From positions 868,001 to 932,000 of the forward strand of contig JAMXSV010000018.1 in NCBI GenBank assembly GCA_027559495.1: a stretch of DNA of 64,000 bases. The letters are read 5' to 3'. The notes beneath the pieces are model-generated. The model saw only the letters and a program-made list of their open reading frames with translations, ran no database searches and was not told the DNA's origin. Within the stretch, counting starts at the first letter, position 1; each line of letters starts with the position of its first letter. The stretch comes from Aurifilum marmelostoma (lineage: Eukaryota > Ascomycota > Sordariomycetes > Diaporthales > Cryphonectriaceae). Made by a program: the position numbers and the translations under genes. This document shows positions 23,881 through 34,736 of the stretch, in pieces.

Positions 23881-25361
23881 CTACGTTAAATAGTCCGCCA
23901 GCATGTCCATCGGCCATTGCAACCAGTGTGCCCACTCAGGACCGAGAAAATCCGCAACACTGCGCAGGACATAGACGGCAGCATCCCCGATGGCCCAGTG
24001 GTCCCTCCCGTGATTCAGCAGGACAGCGTACCAGCCCATGATGGCCACGGCCTCTGGCCTGCGCTCCTTCAACAGGTCGAAGAACTCGTTGGGGAAGTAC
24101 GAGCCCCAGCAGAAGATGAGGCGGAACATGTTGCTGTCGCCTGGCGACCGTGCCAGGTTGTCAAAGCCGACCTGCAGGAAGTGGACGGCGGTGCGGCAGG
24201 CCTCCTTGGCGATCGGGTCGAGGGTGGGCGTGAGGGCTATGAGCTGGCGCAGCATGTCGCACTCCTTGCCCACCGCGTACGAGTTGGTGGCGATGGAGCT
24301 GCCGGCCCGGACAAGGGGAGCGAGGTCAGACTCGAGCAGGATGGGCGACGTCTTGTCGTAGACGATCCTGATGCCTCGCTGCACCTGCGCCGACCGCACG
24401 AACCTCTCCAGGAAGGCTGCCGAGTCGCCCTCGCGGTTGCTGAGGACATCCGCCAGCAGGTGGCGGTTCAGAAAGCCGGCGAAGAGCATCATTGCCTCGC
24501 AGTTGGTCTGGTCGATGGTCCTCGTGGCGTTGAACAGCGCTATGGCCCGGGTCTGCAGCTTGACCGCCTGGCGAGAGTAAAACTCGCTGTGTTCGGGACG
24601 GAGGTGGGAGAGATGCCTCGCCGAGATGGCCAGGATCTGATGGAGCAGGCATGGTGTTCCCAAGCTTCTCTGCAGGACAAGGTCTGGGCTCACTGAGAGG
24701 AGCGTCAGGTCCAGGTCGGGGGTGATGGTGGCAGCTGTGCTCGTCGCAAAGTGAATGAGAAGCTCGGCGTGGTCCATGTTCACCTCTTCGTCTGTGTCGA
24801 CCTGGACTGTATTCTCGAGCAGATCGGTCGGGCTGAGTCCGACGACACCAGGGAGATGTATCTGAATCTGCACATCCGATGGCGAGAGGGACGGAACGTG
24901 GTCTGAAAGGCTGGCTGGAGGAGACCATTCTGGTGAAGCAACTGTGCTCCCCGAAGGTAAAGTGCCCGGCGAATCCGCTGCTACAGTATGCCGACCAAAG
25001 GCCTCGTTGCTTACTGAAGATGGTGGGTCGACATTTGGTGTTGCGATGGGCGTGATGGGACCATTTTGCAGATGCGTCTGGGGTGTGACGACAGCCTTGC
25101 GCCCTTTGCTGACTGTAGACTTGTTGGCTACCGCCGCTGTGTACTTGCATGACCAACCGACGACTTTACAGTTACCACACTGCGGCTTGGTCTCGTCACA
25201 CTACCAGGGACAACACCAGGTCAGTGCATTTCTCTGACAAGGACACTGAAGAGAAGGGGCTAGGAGGTTTGATGGCATCGGACCTTCATGTGACGCTGCT
25301 TGCAGTGCTGGCAGCCATTGCGGGACTTCTTGTGCTGTGCTCTCTGCCGTTCTCGCAGCAT
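23881..25361 (-). CDS. Zn2Cys6 transcription factor, Upc2-like
   Basis: Two exons (25361-25284 and 25200-23881) give 465 residues. The intron (83 nt) falls inside the zinc cluster, between CKQRHMK and CDETK; its branch CACTGACC and acceptor GTAG are good but the donor is GTCCGA. The spliced cluster is C-x2-C-x6-C-x6-C-x2-C-x6-C (residues about 17-44), the binuclear zinc DNA-binding domain. A Ser/Pro-rich linker follows, then a helical fungal regulatory region (from about residue 150) with HLSHLRPEHSEFYSRQAV and a C-terminal WPMDMLADYL. The short N-terminus before the cluster and this C-terminal region resemble proteins annotated as sterol uptake control regulators. The promoter contains TCGTATA, the core bound by yeast Upc2. 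The RTA1-like gene follows on the same strand. Confidence 0.88.
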
Positions 25362-25420
25362 TGTACGTTTGTACCTGAAGTGAAATCTGATGGAGAGCGA
25401 TTGTGCAAAACAAAGTCTAG

Positions 25421-25553
25421 TACTCGTATTCTAGAGCACCGAAGCGGTCCTGGGGAATTTTGAATGTCTGTTTGATGGGGAGGTTTGACACGGCACGGAT
25501 TCGGAAACGAATACGAGTAACATGAATACGCGTATGCAGAGCGAGGTCGTATA
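25421..25553. promoter_or_regulatory. Cluster of CGTAT-type sites upstream of regulator
   Basis: Within 200 bp of the regulator ATG lie TACTCGTATTC (25421-25431), its exact inverse GAATACGAGTA (25509-25519), ACGAATACG (25507-25515), the palindrome ATACGCGTAT (25526-25535, context GAATACGCGTATGCAGAGCG) and TCGTATA (25547-25553). The last matches the sterol response element core known for Upc2. Autoregulation is an inference. Confidence 0.4.
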
Positions 25554-26709
25554 CGGACTTATAGCACACAATTGTGGGGCTGAAGCTGCTTACTTGTACT
25601 ATCACACCAGATCCGGCTTGCTCGGGAGTTATAAAGCGAGCATTGACTAAGTTCATCCGGCTCACCTTAAGCTTCACCTTTTCCGGCCATGTTGCTGGTA
25701 GTAAAGTCTCAATTGATTCTAATAAACTCATTCGGCTGGCTGAGCGAGCAAGCAGTCAGTCTAGATGTGATGGCCATGGCCAGACCTCGATAACGTAGAA
25801 AACAGGTTCCGCAATGCCATATCATGCTGGCAATTGTTTGGTACGAATCAATATGAGGTTGACTACATCATCGATCTGTGGAAGCAGTCATGTTATAACT
25901 ATTACCGTCCCGTTCTCTCTTTGCGACGATTATTATTGTGAGAATGAAGCATGAAGAGCCTGCCAACCCCCGCAGAGAGGTGAAGGAAGGCGGACAAGAC
26001 CGAAAACGAGCCCCAATATTAGCTCATGTTTTCATTCTGTAAAGTGAATACAGCGCATCGAGGGTCGACGACGTTACATTGACACGATGATTATCGAGAT
26101 GCTTAGGTTTGATGCTTATTTTATGGCTCGACACCAAAACAGAAGCGAAAACAACCTGGAACACACACATACCAGATTTAGCAGCTAGATACAGCAGCGT
26201 CAGGAATGTTCCATTGGCCAGAGAAAGATGGCAAAGGGATGTTATCAAGCTTTTTCCCGAAGCTTGTATGAAGACGGGGCTCCCGATAATTATGCTCCCT
26301 GCGTGACCTCCCAAACAGGTCAAGGTCCGAGCTTCTTAGATGCCATGATCCGATTTCTCTCCAGAACCAGGAATTGGGGTGATCGCTGCAGGACACGTGC
26401 CGTTTTATTGCCTTCGGGCTAATCATTGAAGCCTTCACCTCCAGACGATCAAGAAAAACTGTGTAGGAACGAACACGAGATGTGGGCGTGCTTGAGAAGA
26501 GGGGGAAGGGAGAAAGAGTGAGGAACTGGTCAAAGCACTATCGAAGATGTCACGAGGAGATGTAGAGTAAAGAATGGCACAGTATAACGATGTGATGTGA
26601 ACGAGTTTATTACTGCCTTTCTGAAAGGTCATGATATTATGCCAAAGGTATCATATATGCAAAGCATCTTCTCCGTAATCCGCCCACAGATGAAACAACG
26701 AAACCCCGT
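25554..26709. other. Intergenic, no supported gene
   Basis: This is the 1.2-kb gap between the regulator promoter and the 3' end of the GPI-type gene. Composition is closer to AT-rich than neighbouring exons. Short frames (under 100 codons) have no recognisable features. Confidence 0.4.
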
Positions 26710-27272
26710 TTACAGGTTGGCAAGCATGGCAGCACCACCAAAGAGAGCGCCCATGCCGACGGCAGCGGTCTGGACGGGGCCGTAGTTGCCCGAGGCGGCG
26801 GAGCTGGCACTGCTCGAGGCGCCCGACGCAGAGCTGGCAGCAGAGCTCTTTGCGGCCGAGGCGGCAGACGAGGCGCTGGAGGAGAGGGAGGACAGCTCAG
26901 AGGAGAGGGAGGCCGCGGCAGAGCCGGTCGCGGTGGCGAGCGCGGAGCTGAGCGAGGCGGCCTGGCTGGCGCCGGCGGAGGTGACGGAGGCCAGGGCGGA
27001 CGAGATGCCGCTGTTGATGGAGGAGATGTCGCTGGACAGGGCCGAGGCGGCGGATGAGGCGGCGCTGGCCAGGCTGCTGGTGTCGAGGGAAGATGCGCTT
27101 ACGGCAGAAGAGGAGTCCTGGGCCTACACGGGTTTATTCTTGTTAGATCTCTGATGATGTGGGGGTGGTTTCCAGACAGAACAAGTGGGTTCGTTTCCCT
27201 CAAGAGATGATATGAGATTGAACGTACCAGAGCCAGGGAGGCGAAGGCGAGAACAACGGCGGTGAAACGCAT
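26710..27272 (-). CDS. Ser/Ala-rich GPI-type cell wall protein
   Basis: Two exons (27272-27228 and 27123-26710) give 152 residues. The intron is 104 nt with a GTACGT donor and a GTGTAG acceptor, phase 0. The first exon encodes most of the signal peptide, MRFTAVVLAFASLAL, and cleavage is expected after ALA, before QDSSS. The mature part is almost wholly Ser and Ala with some Thr, Leu and Gly, suited to heavy O-mannosylation. A small spacer SGNYGPVQTA precedes a C-terminal hydrophobic tail (VGMGALFGGAAMLANL), the layout of a GPI attachment signal with omega site near SGN. The antisense frame is open because of the codon composition and is not a gene. The role is probably structural in the wall or membrane; no specific family was recognised. 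Confidence 0.88.
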
Positions 27273-27415
27273 CTTGATGGGTTTTCTGTGTCTAAGTGAC
27301 GGGGTTGTTGACGGGTGAGGTTGTTCTGGAAGAGGTTGGAAATAATAACGATATCTTGGGATGGACGGGGTGAACGGACTTCCTATGACGAGCAGCAGTA
27401 GGGAATCGATGCCCT

Positions 27416-27426
27416 CTTTATATTTT
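27416..27426 (-). promoter_or_regulatory. TATA box, GPI-type gene
   Basis: On the minus strand it reads AAATATAAAG, about 150 bp upstream of the ATG at 27272. Confidence 0.5.
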
Positions 27427-28984
27427 ACCTTTCTGCACACCCAAGAGACAAGACCCAGCAACGCCTCTCGACCGCCAGCCCCCGGGTTCCAAGGCTCTAG
27501 CCAAGGCTTGGTCGCACCATGCAAACTAATCATCAAGGTATTGACGACATTATCCAAGGGTGGGGTCCCGCACGTTCGGACGGATCGAAAGGATCTCTTC
27601 TTGGAGCTTCCTTGGATCTACGCCTACGCACACACAGCCGAAACGTCCAGGCTGAGGATGCCTGGCAGGTGTGCCTGGCCATGTACCCGGTACAGCAAAG
27701 TACGTGCCGGTGTGGGTGTGTGTAAGTGTACTTTTGCCGACCGAGCGGGTGCTTGCATTGTTGCTGGGGTCCCAGTTCCCCATGATAGTTTAATTTAGTT
27801 TGAGGAAGAGAAAGAAAATATCCCGACTGGTGGCCCTCTCCAACGGGCTAGGATTAACAGGTTTCCAAGACGTCTATGGATCATAAATTTGCGATTCTCG
27901 CTCGGACCCCATGACAAGATCAGGCCTTGACGGCACGATGTCTTTGTTGTCTCTTTCTCACCTTCTTCTGCCTTCGCCGCCGGGGGGGGGGAGCAACAAC
28001 AGCAGAGGAGAAGCGGGAGGGAAACTCACCGAGCGCCATCTTTGGGTGTCTACTTACTGTATCACAATGTAGCACACGCAACGCCAATGTAAGCACTTGT
28101 GCTGTGTGCTCAGTCACCGAACCACTGCCATGTCACAGCCAGCTCCATGGGGATCCTGAGGCCAGCGAGCCCGTCGACGGCGTCTCTTGGCAGTGGAAGC
28201 TCGGATTTTGTTTAATGCATGATCCTTTTCTTTGGAGTGAGCATGGTATGTTGTATGTACATACATGATTCCAGCAGCAGCAATCCTTCGACAGGCGAGA
28301 GACCATTGCTGGTGCTGGTGCTGGTGCTGCTGCTGCTGAAAGCCGCCTTTCTTTACCCTCGGTTCGCTTGCTATGGCACGGACTCCGCCACTGGCGCACC
28401 ACGGAACCCCGGCAATAATGACGGCATCCGTCGTCATAAGAAGGCTTTCCTGGCCCCACTGTCGTGAAATCTATTACGAGAAGGAAATGGGCTTCACTTG
28501 AGAGGGGGGCTGATGTGAGCTGATCTCCACCAGGGCGCTTCTTCTAAAGTCCCGCCGTCGGATTGATGGGCGCTGAGCTGGCTGTGTGGGCATGTCTGAG
28601 GCAAGGCAACGATGCACAAAGCAAGCAACAGTAGCAGCTCGTTGGTCGGCTCGGAACGCCGCAGCCTAGGCTTGCATTCCTTAACCTCTTGGCAGCGATC
28701 CCGCCGCCCCGTTGGTCTTCCCCTGCTCTCAGGGAAAGCTGTGGGAGTATGTATGTAATCTGTTTCTCCCTCTCCCCCTGAAATGACTACAGGAGATTGA
28801 AAAGGCATGGATGTATGGATGTACGGATGTGACGGGCGCTGGCCGCACCTGAGAAGCTGCAACAGAATACTTACAGCCTAGTCTATTATTAATTACGTCG
28901 CAGTCCAGGCACTTCTCGGATGCCGGAGCATGCACCCCAGGCGGGGGGAGATTCCCCGTCTTGCGAGGGGTGTCTGACGGGAGA
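27427..28984. other. Intergenic with short repeats
   Basis: No supported gene. It contains a CTGGTG/CTG run (28309-28338), a poly-G run (27982-27991) and short frames whose residues are unconvincing. Confidence 0.4.
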
Positions 28985-29332
28985 TCACTTCTCCCTTTGG
29001 AAACCTTGTTCCTTCAGCTTGGCAGCCCGGCCCGCCTCAGCGTTTGCCTCACTGTTCAGGTACTCGTAGCAGCAGGCTAGCCGTGCTGGGTGCGGTGTGC
29101 CTGCGCATTTCCCTCCAACTCCAACATGGGTTACATACCGACGAGCCTTGAAGTTCCGAAACAACTGCAAGCCGCACACGCTACACTGAAATGTGCCGTG
29201 ATGACCAGCCTCGGCCAGCCTTTGCGTAATCAAGGAGGTTGGCCGAGTGCCACTGCCTGTTAGCGCGTGTGTGTGCGTGTCGCCTCCGGGTCTGTCTTCA
29301 TTCATGGGCGACGACATGACCAATGCCATCAT
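28985..29332 (-). CDS. Small Cys/His-rich ORF, possible zinc-finger relic
   Basis: Not recognised with certainty. From ATG at 29332 it encodes 115 residues. The middle carries FQCSVCGLQLF followed by a His (YVTHVGVGG) and a further Cys (KCAGTPH), a spacing like a C2HC or BED-type finger such as those at the start of some DNA transposases. A basic, Lys/Glu-rich tail follows. There is no transposase core nearby, no terminal inverted repeat was seen, and the surrounding 3 kb has no other gene. It could be a small real gene, a decayed transposon N-terminus, or chance. Confidence 0.3.
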   Translation of the reverse strand: MMALVMSSPMNEDRPGGDTHTHALTGSGTRPTSLITQRLAEAGHHGTFQCSVCGLQLFRNFKARRYVTHVGVGGKCAGTPHPARLACCYEYLNSEANAEAGRAAKLKEQGFQREK

Positions 29333-31707
29333 TATCCAGGATTGCTAATTACCGTGCCATCGAAACTAAGGCCGGCGAGGCAGTACCGTGTCGAGTTTCT
29401 GGTTGCTCACTGTATTCGGTAATAGATCTACTGCACTGGATAAGTACCAACTGATGCTTGACGTACTTCTGGGCGACTAAAGCCTGGGAATAAGCACTTT
29501 TCCGACAAGATCGCACGGTGGGTGCTACTTGGATAGCCTGTATCTAGTGCTAGCCTCTTGGAAGATTAGAAAGGGAACAGGTAGAAGAAGAAAGGGGTGG
29601 GGGGAGGTTGCCAGGGGCGCATAGAATCATACCACGGAGGTAGATAATCTGGCATCTGAATCCAGACCCCGAAAGATGGCTTGGGCAGAACCTATAGCGA
29701 TTCTTCATACAGTTGCCAGGGATGCAGCAATTAAATACCTAACAAACAATCGACCAGCAATGTGGCATCGGCATTCTCGCCCATGCCACGTCTGACGAGT
29801 CTCAACGAGGCAATCGCAGAGACATGAACATTCGGGAGTCAGATTGTATGTTAGGCAGCGCGAAGTGCAGATCAGGCGTCAAGCAAGACAGAATTTCGTC
29901 ACCTTGAGTCGTGTGATGCAAGCCAAAAGAAAAGAGAAAAAAATAAAATAAGAAAAGATCATAGGTGGTGGTTTTTAATAAGATTGCATGTGTGGCGTTT
30001 TGGAGGGTGATCAATAGATCATACGAAACCGGGGCAATCTGAGCTGTTCCCATCTACAAGCCGTACCTATTAAATATATTCTTAACACCTAATCAATATT
30101 CTCTCTCAAACCACCCAACTGAATTGATGACTTTGGTCGGCCGCCGCCCCCAAAGAACAACGTTTCGTGGTCTCCTGGCCTGTCTGGTCTCAGGCCCCAG
30201 CTCCGTCAGCAATCGTGCTGAACCCCTGCCTCACCAAAGACATCTATCTATCTATCTATCTGCTGGTCGACATGAGGCCCCAAGCCCAGAACACAGGCCA
30301 ATTCATGGGGCCATTTCCTAGATGTCAGACGACAATCTCACCCCCCCCCCCCCCCAAAAAGACTGTCAACGCCATCCGCGGTGTTTCAAAGGGGACATGA
30401 GACGAAAGCCTGCAAATCCATCAGGCACAGTAAGCATTCTCATTGATGTTGGGTTCTCTTTTTTTAATAGCCGACGACCCCCTAATCGGCCGGGGGGGAG
30501 ACTCTGATTGTGAGATAGCACGTACAATGCCGTGGTACACTATAAACGTGCTTACGCCGTGCCCAGCTGCATATTCTTGAGCCCATAATGGATTGAGAGG
30601 ATTCTGCTGTCCTAAAGCAGAAGAAACGAAATGTGGGCAATAACCTAAACGGGACGAAAAGATGCAGGAGGAGAGAGGGATCGAACGCCGGACCCCAGAT
30701 TCGTCCGTCGAATGTCTTTATGAAAAGCATCGTCGAGTTTCTTGATGATTGTTCAATTTTGATCAACATCGAGGTAATTACACGGCTGACCACAGCTTTG
30801 CCGGAAATTCATGCCACGTTGGGAGGCCATGGTGCATCGAACGCGGCTCTTTGCTTGTCTATAGCACTCATCGATCAGCCTGCGATCCTTGAGCGCGATG
30901 ATGCTGATTAGATCGCAGCAGACTGCGTAGGAGCGCAGGATGGTTTTCACCTGCAGAACTGAGGAAGGATGCGTATCGACTCAATGCTGAGACACACAAT
31001 GCACACAGGATGCATATCCAAGTATATAAGGATTTCCTTGCATCTCGAATAGGTACAGTCCTCTGCAGATATCACGAGATTTGGTTCAGTTAATCATGCC
31101 AGGAGGCATCAAGTCTTCGTCTCGCGGGCGCAGACAAGTCGACACAATGACCAGCCAAGACTTCTGGAAGAGATAAGAAAAGTGACAAAGCAGTTCGAAT
31201 CAAGTTCATCCCAAAAATTGGCACGGTAGCGGTCGATACTCGAGGTTGGTAGGCGGTCGCGGCCACATTCGCAGCCCAGAAGTCTGTGTTGGAAGGCCGT
31301 GGGAATGGGACGACACGCGAGGCTGACCTCTCCTCACCCGATCGAGCAACCTGGCCATGGGGCCATGGGCCAAGTAGTCAGGTCCTAAATCTGATCCTCA
31401 GCTGTATCAATCATTTTTGTGAGGTTCTCGAAAGAAACGGGAAAAGATGCATCGAGAGCGACGCATAAAAAGAGTCTCTCGTGCCCCCCCCATGTTCTGT
31501 ATTGTGGATAATGGCTTTCCTTTTGTGGTCATCCAACAAGCAGCCTTTTCACAGACCTCACGATTCATTTCCTCGCCCTGGTGGCCTTGTTGTCCTTTTT
31601 GCCATCCCATAGACGCTCATTCGTGACCGCACTGTCTTCTTGTCTTTCCCTCTTTTTTTTTCCCCCTTTGTTTGGGCTTCTCGAGATCCAGGACGATCGC
31701 AGTCATC
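29333..31707. other. Intergenic, no supported gene
   Basis: Frames are short and uncharacterised, including plus 30633-30911 (92 codons). There is an ATCT microsatellite (30242-30261) and a poly-C run (30341-30354). A TATA-like GCATAAAAAG lies at 31464-31473, about 240 bp before the secreted-protein gene. Confidence 0.4.
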
Positions 31708-32370
31708 ATGTACACCCAGTCCCTCCTCCTCGCCGCCCTGATGGGCCTCACAACAGCCGCCGTCCTGCCCCGCGGCGACTCCTCCCCAGGCGTCAACATC
31801 TACAACATGGGTTCCTCCAAGCAGACCTTTTACTTCTGCAACAACGCCGCCAACGGCGACGGCACCGCAGACCCGGGCTTCACCTCGGGCACCTCGGGCT
31901 GCTCCAACCTCGTGACCTCGGTGGCCGTGGCCCCGAGCGCGTCGACCACCGTCGCGCTGGCGACGACCTTTAGCGGCCGCATCGCACGCAGCACAGACAC
32001 CCCCGCCACGTGGGTCGAGGTGCAGTTCCAGAGCGGCGGCACGGCGTGGGGCGACGTCAGCGTCGAGATTGGTTGCGACGGCCCTGCAGAGGTCGGCCCT
32101 GCGTCCGGCGGCGGCACGTCCGAGGTCGTCGGGTTCTCGACGCCCGCCGATATCGTCAGCAGTGCGCCGGACGGAGCGACCGAGACCAGGGCCGACGGCG
32201 TCAAGGTCATCTCTGCGCCGTACTCGGAGGGCCAGGTGACCAACCAGGCTGCGGCCGACTACCTGATCAAGACTATACCCCAGGGGAACAAGATGGCATA
32301 TATCACCACCACCTCCGGCACGGATGTGACGACGAGCTCCAACAACCAGCTTGATGTCAAGTTTTACTAG
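31708..32370 (+). CDS. Secreted protein of unknown function
   Basis: Single exon, 220 residues from the ATG at 31708; an upstream extension would need a TTG start and would spoil the signal peptide. MYTQSLLLAALMGLTTAAVLP is a clear signal sequence. The mature chain starts near RGDSSPG and is Ser/Thr/Gly/Ala-rich with few charges, three Cys (in FYFCNN, TSGCSN and EIGCDG) and beta-strand-like stretches such as VNIYNMGSSKQTFYFC, TWVEVQFQSGGTAWGDVSVE and LDVKFY at the very end. The pattern recalls small thaumatin-like or BYS1-like extracellular beta-sandwich proteins, but this is a resemblance, not an identification. The codon bias is strongly toward C at third positions, consistent with high expression. 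Confidence 0.85.
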   Translation: MYTQSLLLAALMGLTTAAVLPRGDSSPGVNIYNMGSSKQTFYFCNNAANGDGTADPGFTSGTSGCSNLVTSVAVAPSASTTVALATTFSGRIARSTDTPATWVEVQFQSGGTAWGDVSVEIGCDGPAEVGPASGGGTSEVVGFSTPADIVSSAPDGATETRADGVKVISAPYSEGQVTNQAAADYLIKTIPQGNKMAYITTTSGTDVTTSSNNQLDVKFY

Positions 32371-32855
32371 GCCACAGGGCTGGGAAGGGGTACAAGGCGA
32401 GGCTGGGTAGAAGGTTCCAGACCTGGCGGACAAATTGGCGTTAGCACATCATATTCTCACTTCTGATTTTGTATTCTTAAGTCTTCACTTCTCTTGGGGA
32501 TAGAAATAGCCCCCTCTTTTTATGTTTCTTTTGCTCTTTTTCTTTGTTGAGTTCCACATTGGGAATGGCCGTCGGGTAGAGGAGGGAAGGGCAAAAAAAG
32601 ATAAAACTATTTCTGATTCCGTTTCTTTTTTTCGAGTCTATTGTCGAGTCTATCTGGGTATCCATTCGGTGCATTTCCTGGCGTTAAGCCTTCCGTATGA
32701 GCCATATGCTCGGATAGCTGAGCACGTCGGCCTCTTTTCAGACAAGGCTTTTGGGGCCGGTCGGAGGAGGATCTCTGCTGGCGCTAGCTGATGGCCTTTT
32801 CCCCTGCAAGCGACCATGCCTTGTAATCTGGAGTCGTAGTAGGGCGAGATCAACT
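32371..32855. other. Convergent intergenic 3' regions
   Basis: The 485-bp gap between the convergent secreted-protein and helicase genes holds their 3' ends. T-rich stretches occur on both strands. I see no gene in it. Confidence 0.5.
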
Positions 32856-34736
32856 TTAGGCGGGCGTCTTGACAATGTTGAGTCCGGGTACGCCCTTCAA
32901 GCCCATCTTTCCGACGGTCTTCCTCTCCACAGTCGGAATCGATGTCGCGCCCAGGCCCTCGAGGGCGAAGACGTTGCCCTGGCGGACGAGCTCTGCAGGG
33001 GTCCAGTTCAGAGTCTTGAGGTGCGCCTTGTAGTAACCGAGCCAAGCTCGATAGACCTTGCCCTGCTTCTCGGGATCCATGTCACCCACGACCCTCATGA
33101 CGGAGGCGTGGTCGTCCAGTCCGGCAGGTGTGTCCACAAACTTGATCATGGACATGGTCTTCTTTGGGAACTGAGCCTCGTGTGAGGTGACCAGCAAGGT
33201 GCCCCGGCCCTCGGCCCCAGCTCGTGCGGTCCGGCCCAGACGGTGGATGTATGCCTCCTTTTCAGACGGAAGGCCGACCTGGAAGACGTTGGTCACGCCG
33301 GGGAAGTCCAGGCCACGGGCAATTACGTCTGTGGCCACGAGGATCCCGCACTTGGCTTTCCTGTATGTATCTGTGTTCTTGGTCCGCTTGCTCTGTGTCA
33401 TGCGAGAGTGGACTTCTGAGACTGGGGGTAGGTCCGAGAAACACCCCAAGACATGGCTGTAAAACTCCACCTGTGCGGCGGTGGGGGCGAAGACGATAGC
33501 CTTGAACGAGTCCCGTCCGACGGCTGCCATCTCGTGCCGCAGTGCTCCAAGGACGGCAGTGGCGAGGTCTGAGAACTCTTGCACGGTGATGAGGCGCTGG
33601 GGAACGTGCTCGTGGGTCTGGGGCTCGCCCTTGGGGATGGTGGAGATGAACTTGTAGCCACTGGACAGTGCGATGCTAGCGAACTGCTCGACGCGAGGGT
33701 TGATGGTGGCGGAGAAGAGCATGCCCTGGCGGTTGGTCGAGACCTTGTCAGGCAGGTATCTCACAATCTTCTGAATGTCAGGCAGGAAGCCCATGTCCAT
33801 CAGGCGATCAGCCTCGTCCAGAACAAATGTCTGCAGGCCCTGCAGTTTCGCCTGCATCTGCCCGCCCTCCTGACCCAGGTAGTCCAGCATGCGGCCCGGG
33901 GTGGCGACCAGAATATCGCAGCCCGCCAGGATGCTGTTGAAGCCGGTCTTTGGGTTGGTCCCACCCACGGCGATCTGGACCTTGTAGCCAGGGAACCGCT
34001 GTAGCAAGCGCTTGGCGTCTTCGGCAATCTGGATCGCCAGCTCTCGCGTGGGAGAGATGACGAGCAGAGAGATGGGGCGAGACCTGGCGGAGACGGTGGG
34101 CGGGTTGCGACCGGCGTTGGCAAGGAGCTTCTGGATGGCAGGAATCAGGAAGGCAAAAGTCTTGCCGGTGCCCGTCTTTGCCTGTGCAAGCATGTCGCCG
34201 CCAGCAAGGGTGTAGGGGAGGGTCTGAGCCTGCACAGAGGTCATGTTGGTCAGCTTGAGGTCCTGGAGGACCGTGTCGAGGAGGTCTTTGTTGATGTTGA
34301 AGCGTGCAAGCTCGTCGAATCGATCTTTCTCAGAGACACCGTCTGACGGGTTCTGTGTTGGGGTCGCAGCAGGGTTGGGCGTCGAGACAGAGGCTGAGGA
34401 GGGCGAAGACGTGGAGGAGAAGGGGGCAGACGACGACGGGTTCTGCTGGTTTGCGTGGGAGTTGGGAGGGCCGCGTCGGTTGCGATTGCGGTTGCCGAAG
34501 GGGTACTGTCGCTTTCGAGACGAGTTGTTGTTCCTCGAGCCACCGGTGGCGGCCTGACCACTTGAGCCGTTCATGGTCGACAAGATGGAATGAAGGCGTC
34601 GAGATGAAGGGGACTGCAAGAGGGTGGTGGCGGTGGGGGTGATGGTGCTGCAGTCGATTCCGCAGCGCAGGCGTGACTGGCAACGAATAAGTCCGACGTG
34701 ACGTGCAAGCGCAAATCGACGGAATGCCTGCGACAT
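32856..34736 (-). CDS. mss116: DEAD-box RNA helicase, Mss116-like (mitochondrial)
   Basis: Single exon, 626 residues from the ATG at 34736; the open frame upstream has no ATG. ATP-dependent RNA helicase that assists group I/II intron splicing, translation and RNA turnover in mitochondria. A basic N-terminus (MSQAFRRFALARH, then SRRLHSIL) suits a mitochondrial presequence, followed by an Asn/Arg-rich low-complexity region. The core has Q motif context, Walker A AQAKTGTGKT (about residue 190), PTRELAIQIA, TPGRMLDYL, DEAD box VLDEADRLMDMGF (about 305), SAT as LFSATINP, then ATDVIARGLDFPGV and HRLGRTARAG. A Mss116-type C-terminal extension follows (YYKAHLKTLNW) and ends in a basic GLKGVPGLNIVK tail. 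The length and extension separate it from nuclear DEAD-box relatives such as Has1 and Dbp proteins. Confidence 0.93.
   Translation of the reverse strand: MSQAFRRFALARHVGLIRCQSRLRCGIDCSTITPTATTLLQSPSSRRLHSILSTMNGSSGQAATGGSRNNNSSRKRQYPFGNRNRNRRGPPNSHANQQNPSSSAPFSSTSSPSSASVSTPNPAATPTQNPSDGVSEKDRFDELARFNINKDLLDTVLQDLKLTNMTSVQAQTLPYTLAGGDMLAQAKTGTGKTFAFLIPAIQKLLANAGRNPPTVSARSRPISLLVISPTRELAIQIAEDAKRLLQRFPGYKVQIAVGGTNPKTGFNSILAGCDILVATPGRMLDYLGQEGGQMQAKLQGLQTFVLDEADRLMDMGFLPDIQKIVRYLPDKVSTNRQGMLFSATINPRVEQFASIALSSGYKFISTIPKGEPQTHEHVPQRLITVQEFSDLATAVLGALRHEMAAVGRDSFKAIVFAPTAAQVEFYSHVLGCFSDLPPVSEVHSRMTQSKRTKNTDTYRKAKCGILVATDVIARGLDFPGVTNVFQVGLPSEKEAYIHRLGRTARAGAEGRGTLLVTSHEAQFPKKTMSMIKFVDTPAGLDDHASVMRVVGDMDPEKQGKVYRAWLGYYKAHLKTLNWTPAELVRQGNVFALEGLGATSIPTVERKTVGKMGLKGVPGLNIVKTPA

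Noticed and set aside
26786..27154. Acidic Ala/Glu-rich plus-strand frame
   Set aside because: It is the complement of Ser/Ala codons of the GPI-type protein on the minus strand, which has a signal peptide and an intron.
30650..30720. tRNA-like B-box word (GTTCGATCC on the minus strand)
   Set aside because: The flanking bases do not form a T stem and no acceptor stem or anticodon arm could be drawn.
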